Below are positions 5,862 to 8,071 of a stretch of 8,071 nucleotides of DNA, piece by piece. The notes below the pieces were generated by a model. The model made no database searches. It saw only the letters and a program-made list of their open reading frames with translations, and was not told where the DNA came from. The DNA lies in contig JAICKM010000298.1 of NCBI GenBank assembly GCA_025927935.1, positions 1-8,071 on the forward strand, read 5' to 3'. Position numbers and translations under genes: made by a program. This DNA comes from Chloroflexia bacterium. Its GTDB lineage: Bacteria > Chloroflexota > Chloroflexia > QHBQ01 > JADMIH01. How positions within the stretch are numbered: the first letter of the stretch is position 1; every line of letters begins with the position of its first letter.

Positions 5862-6878
5862 ATGACCGTCGTTCGCCCCCATCCTGCTCGCGGGCTGCCC
5901 GCGAGTCTGTTTGGCCTGCTGTTGGGGTTGGCTGCCGTCCTGCTTATGGGGGCGGCGCTGGCGCCGGCGCCCGTGGCCGCCGCTCCACTCGGCAGCACCG
6001 GTTCTCCCTCGCTGGTCTTCAGCGAGATCTACGCCCCGCCCGACAGCGACCCGGCCGGCCAGTGGTTTGAGATCCACAATACACAGCCGAATGTTCGCTA
6101 TCCGCTGAACGGGCTGATCCTGGCGACGGGCCAGCGGCGCCTGACCTTGCAGACCACCCAGGTGATCACCGGCGGGGGCTATACACTGTTTGTGTTCAGC
6201 CCGGATGCCGTCAGCCGCCAACTGGTGCGCCCGGCCCGCAATGCGCAGGTGCTGGCCGTGCCCGACCTCGGCAGCCTGAACCCGGTCAGCGATGCCTTGA
6301 TCCTCTACTCGCCCGACGGCCAGGTGATCGATCAGGTCAATTGGGGCACGCCCGACCCGACATGGCCGAATGCTAACGACCAGCTTTGGAACCCCGGCCT
6401 CGACATGACGGCGCTGGGGGCCGGCAACAAGGACCGCACCTGGGGCCGCACGCCCGCCGATCAGGACACCAACCAGCCGCGCCCGCCCACGGGCGACTGG
6501 ACGATCCACGAGGTGGCCTCGCCCGGCGGCCGGGTGCCGCCCATCAGCCCGACGCCCTTCTTGAACGAATGGACCAATGTGGCCGGCGCCCTGGGTAGCC
6601 TGCTCTTGTGGGCCGCCTTCGTCATCATCGCCATTATCGCCTATCGCTTCCAGCGACTCCGCGATACGAACACCTACTGGCAGCTTTTGCTGCTGGCGCC
6701 GTCCGGGTTGCTGTTCTACACGGTCATCGTCATCATCGGGTTTAGCCAGCCGGGCGCCGCGCTCACCAACGAACAGAAATGGCTGAGTTTCCCCGTCCTG
6801 GCGCTGTCCGCCCTGTTCTGCCTGATCGCGGTGGGCATCTTCCGCCGCGTTGCCCGCACGCTCCTGGAAGGAGACTGA
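5862..6878 (+). CDS. Lamin-tail-domain (LTD) membrane protein
   Basis: A positively charged start and hydrophobic core (about 15-41, ending in VAAAP) form a signal peptide or N-terminal membrane helix. Residues about 51-160 fit a lamin tail domain, an Ig-like beta fold found in bacterial secreted and anchored proteins: SLVFSEIYAPP (50-60), GQWFEIHN (66-73), YPLNGLIL (80-87), LILYSPDGQVIDQVNWG (146-162). A Pro/Gly-rich stretch (about 163-235) leads to three predicted membrane helices at about 239-262, 273-294 and 306-327. The LTD is therefore likely outside the membrane, with a short cytosolic tail. No nuclease, protease or sorting signal is visible. ATG 5862 has GGAG 8 nt upstream. It is 48 nt after the DUF4388 gene and 3 nt before a second membrane gene. 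Function unknown; membrane anchor or envelope scaffold is inferred. Confidence 0.8.
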   Translation: MTVVRPHPARGLPASLFGLLLGLAAVLLMGAALAPAPVAAAPLGSTGSPSLVFSEIYAPPDSDPAGQWFEIHNTQPNVRYPLNGLILATGQRRLTLQTTQVITGGGYTLFVFSPDAVSRQLVRPARNAQVLAVPDLGSLNPVSDALILYSPDGQVIDQVNWGTPDPTWPNANDQLWNPGLDMTALGAGNKDRTWGRTPADQDTNQPRPPTGDWTIHEVASPGGRVPPISPTPFLNEWTNVAGALGSLLLWAAFVIIAIIAYRFQRLRDTNTYWQLLLLAPSGLLFYTVIVIIGFSQPGAALTNEQKWLSFPVLALSALFCLIAVGIFRRVARTLLEGD

Positions 6879-6881
6879 CCT

Positions 6882-7241
6882 GTGAACCTCTGGGGTGATA
6901 TTCGCATCGATTGGCTGCCCTGGCCCGCGCCGTTGCTGGAACTCGGCTTCGTCTTGCTCGCCGTGGCTCTCCTCTGGTACGCCCGTGTGCTGGGCGACCT
7001 GCTGGAGATTATCCGCAAGCCGCCCCTGGAAGTGCTGGTGGTGATCGCGGCCTGGGTGATTATCCTGGCCTTCGTGATCCCGCACTATATTGTGAGCGCC
7101 TTCTTCTACCCGAACCTGGAGGCCGACCCGCGCATGTTCCAATACCTGTGGGTCTTCCGCAGCATCTCGTTCTTCGGCCTAGGCATCTCGGCGCTGCTGG
7201 TCTTGTTCCCCTCGGTCGCGTACTATCTCTGGACGCGCTGA
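6882..7241 (+). CDS. Small three-helix membrane protein of unknown function
   Basis: This 119-residue protein is not recognised. Three hydrophobic segments are visible at about 17-34, 49-70 and 91-116, with basic residues between the first and second (RK at 45-46), and a short tail ending in WTR. It has no catalytic motif or signal peptide cleavage site. The GTG start is supported by GGAAGGAG (6866-6873) 8 nt upstream, inside the end of the preceding gene, whose stop is only 3 nt before. This close spacing suggests that the two membrane proteins are made together and may form a complex. A strong terminator follows immediately (from 7253), so this is the last gene of the mglB-mglA operon. Confidence 0.75.
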   Translation: MNLWGDIRIDWLPWPAPLLELGFVLLAVALLWYARVLGDLLEIIRKPPLEVLVVIAAWVIILAFVIPHYIVSAFFYPNLEADPRMFQYLWVFRSISFFGLGISALLVLFPSVAYYLWTR

Positions 7242-7245
7242 GCCG

Positions 7246-7316
7246 TCAGCCGTCAGCAATAAAGAATCAGCCGCCAGCGACTACCTGGCGGCTGATTCTT
7301 TATTGCTGATAGCTGA
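7246..7316. terminator. Long inverted repeat, probable bidirectional intrinsic terminator
   Basis: Positions 7253-7277 and 7285-7309 are perfect 25-nt inverted copies around a 7-nt loop (CGACTAC). The inner 10 bp are GC-rich (CAGCCGCCAG with CTGGCGGCTG). They are flanked by an A-rich arm (AATAAAGAAT, 7258-7267) and a T-rich arm (ATTCTTTATT, 7295-7304), so the element can terminate transcription on either strand. After a 2-nt interruption pairing resumes for 5 bp (TCAGC 7246-7250 with GCTGA 7312-7316). The outer parts show short tandem units (CCGTCAG twice at 7244-7250 and 7251-7257). Confidence 0.85.
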
Positions 7317-7352
7317 TCACTAAAACGCGCGTGGCATCCGCATGGCCCGTTG

Positions 7353-7361
7353 TGGTATAAT
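7353..7361 (+). promoter_or_regulatory. Extended -10 promoter for the PHP gene
   Basis: TGGTATAAT (7353-7361) combines a TGn extension with a perfect TATAAT. The -35 is poor: GTGGCA at 7331-7336 has 4 of 6 matches but a long 19-nt spacer. Transcription would start near 7368, about 58 nt before ATG 7426. Confidence 0.6.
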
Positions 7362-7413
7362 AACAGACTGTGGGTCGTGCGCGGCCCGGCTGAATGATTG
7401 GTAGCGTGGCGTG

Positions 7414-7418
7414 AAGGA
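7414..7418 (+). promoter_or_regulatory. Ribosome binding site deciding the PHP start
   Basis: AAGGA lies 7 nt before ATG 7426. An in-frame GTG at 7411 has no ribosome binding site upstream. ATGs at 7418 and 7422 are in the other two frames. Confidence 0.6.
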
Positions 7419-7425
7419 TGGATGG

Positions 7426-8071
7426 ATGGCGGGGACGGCGCTCTGGAAAGTGGATATGCACAGCCACACGCGGCTGTCGAAGGACTCGTTAAACCAGCCG
7501 CGGTTGCTGGTCGAGGCGGCGGCGCGCAAGGGACTCCAGGCGCTCTGTGTCACCGACCATAACGGCCTCGCCAACGCGCTGGCCCTGAGCCGGATGCCCG
7601 ATCTGCCGATCACGGTCATTCCTAGCGAGGAAGTCAAGACCAGCGAGGGCGAGATCATCGGCTATTTTCTGCACGAACTGGTGCCCAAGGGCCTCAGTCC
7701 GGAGGAGACCGTCCAGCGCATCCACGACCAGGGCGGCATCACCTGTGTGCCCCATCCGTTCGACCGGGCGCGCTCCGGCAGCCGCTTAAAGACCCCGGCG
7801 CTGGAACGGCTGGTGGCGGCGGGGCAGATCGACATCCTGGAAGTGTTCAACGCGCGGGCGACGTTCGCCGAAGACAACGCCCAGGCGCTGGCCTTTGCCC
7901 GCGAACACGGCTTGCCGATGGGCGCCGGCTCCGACGCGCACACGCTGATGGAAGTGGGCCAGGCGTATGTCGAAGTGCCGCCATTCGCAACCGCCGCCGA
8001 GTTCCTGGCCGCCGTGCGCCAGGGACAGGTACGCGGCCAACTGAGTTCGGCCCTGATTCACGTATCGAGCA
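7426..8071 (+). CDS. PHP-domain metal-dependent phosphoesterase, cut by the window end
   Basis: The reading frame is open from ATG 7426 to the end (215 complete codons plus one base), so the C-terminus is missing. PHP domains bind up to three metal ions and hydrolyse phosphoesters. The motifs are present in order: MHSHT (11-15, His12 and His14), TDHNG (43-47, Asp44 and His45), the EE pair (68-69), CVPHPFD (107-113, His110), EVFNAR (139-144), and GSDAH (168-172, Asp170 and His172). The region after about residue 160 fits the PHP-associated C-terminal part. No other domain is seen in the visible portion. The substrate cannot be assigned: histidinol-phosphate, nucleotides or RNA ends are all known for the superfamily. 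It has its own promoter and is separated from the upstream operon by a strong terminator. Confidence 0.92.
   Translation, partial: MAGTALWKVDMHSHTRLSKDSLNQPRLLVEAAARKGLQALCVTDHNGLANALALSRMPDLPITVIPSEEVKTSEGEIIGYFLHELVPKGLSPEETVQRIHDQGGITCVPHPFDRARSGSRLKTPALERLVAAGQIDILEVFNARATFAEDNAQALAFAREHGLPMGAGSDAHTLMEVGQAYVEVPPFATAAEFLAAVRQGQVRGQLSSALIHVSS

Noticed and set aside
5154..7142. Minus-strand open frame of 662 codons antisense to the DUF4388 and LTD genes
   Set aside because: Low-complexity Arg/Gln/Gly/His-rich translation with no domain. It is explained by GC-rich codon bias of the plus-strand genes, which have domains, ribosome binding sites and membrane segments.

Overview
The window is GC-rich, tightly packed DNA from a bacterium. 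The best guess is a member of the Chloroflexota or a phylum with similar gene content. The guess rests on an MglA-type GTPase with Roadblock/LC7 partners, a DUF4388 (PATAN) protein, a membrane-anchored lamin-tail-domain protein and a PHP-domain protein sitting beside purine genes. No mobile element, CRISPR array, rRNA or tRNA was seen. Taxonomy is inference from gene content only.

Layout. (1) On the minus strand, 79-1044 encodes a diguanylate cyclase with an intact GGEEF active site and I-site. (2) Divergent from it, a TATAAT promoter at about 1069-1097 and a leader of about 140 nt that could fold precede a plus-strand unit: a 121-residue Roadblock/LC7 protein (1243-1608), then purM (1632-2726) and purN (2734-3438), two de novo purine enzymes. 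(3) After a 272-nt gap with a near-consensus promoter (TTGACA, 17 nt, TATAGT), a second plus-strand unit runs from 3711 to 7241: MglB-like Roadblock protein, MglA-like small GTPase, DUF4388 protein, lamin-tail-domain membrane protein, and a 119-residue three-helix membrane protein. Gaps are 12, 18, 48 and 3 nt. A long perfect inverted repeat (7253-7309) with A-rich and T-rich flanks ends the unit. (4) A third plus-strand unit with an extended -10 promoter starts a PHP-domain metallo-phosphoesterase at 7426, cut by the window end.

How the genes may work together. MglA is a Ras-like polarity switch and MglB is its activating partner in Myxococcus xanthus; both residues that matter for MglA hydrolysis there (Arg53, Gln82) are present here. 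The order mglB-mglA is also as in Myxococcus. What is less familiar is the tail of this operon: a cytoplasmic DUF4388 adaptor with a long Pro/Ala linker, and two envelope proteins. My reading, which is inference, is that 3711-7241 encodes one system in which a GTPase switch is linked through an adaptor to a membrane complex. The nearby cyclic-di-GMP enzyme and purine genes are compatible with GTP-based signalling, but a functional link is not shown by the sequence.
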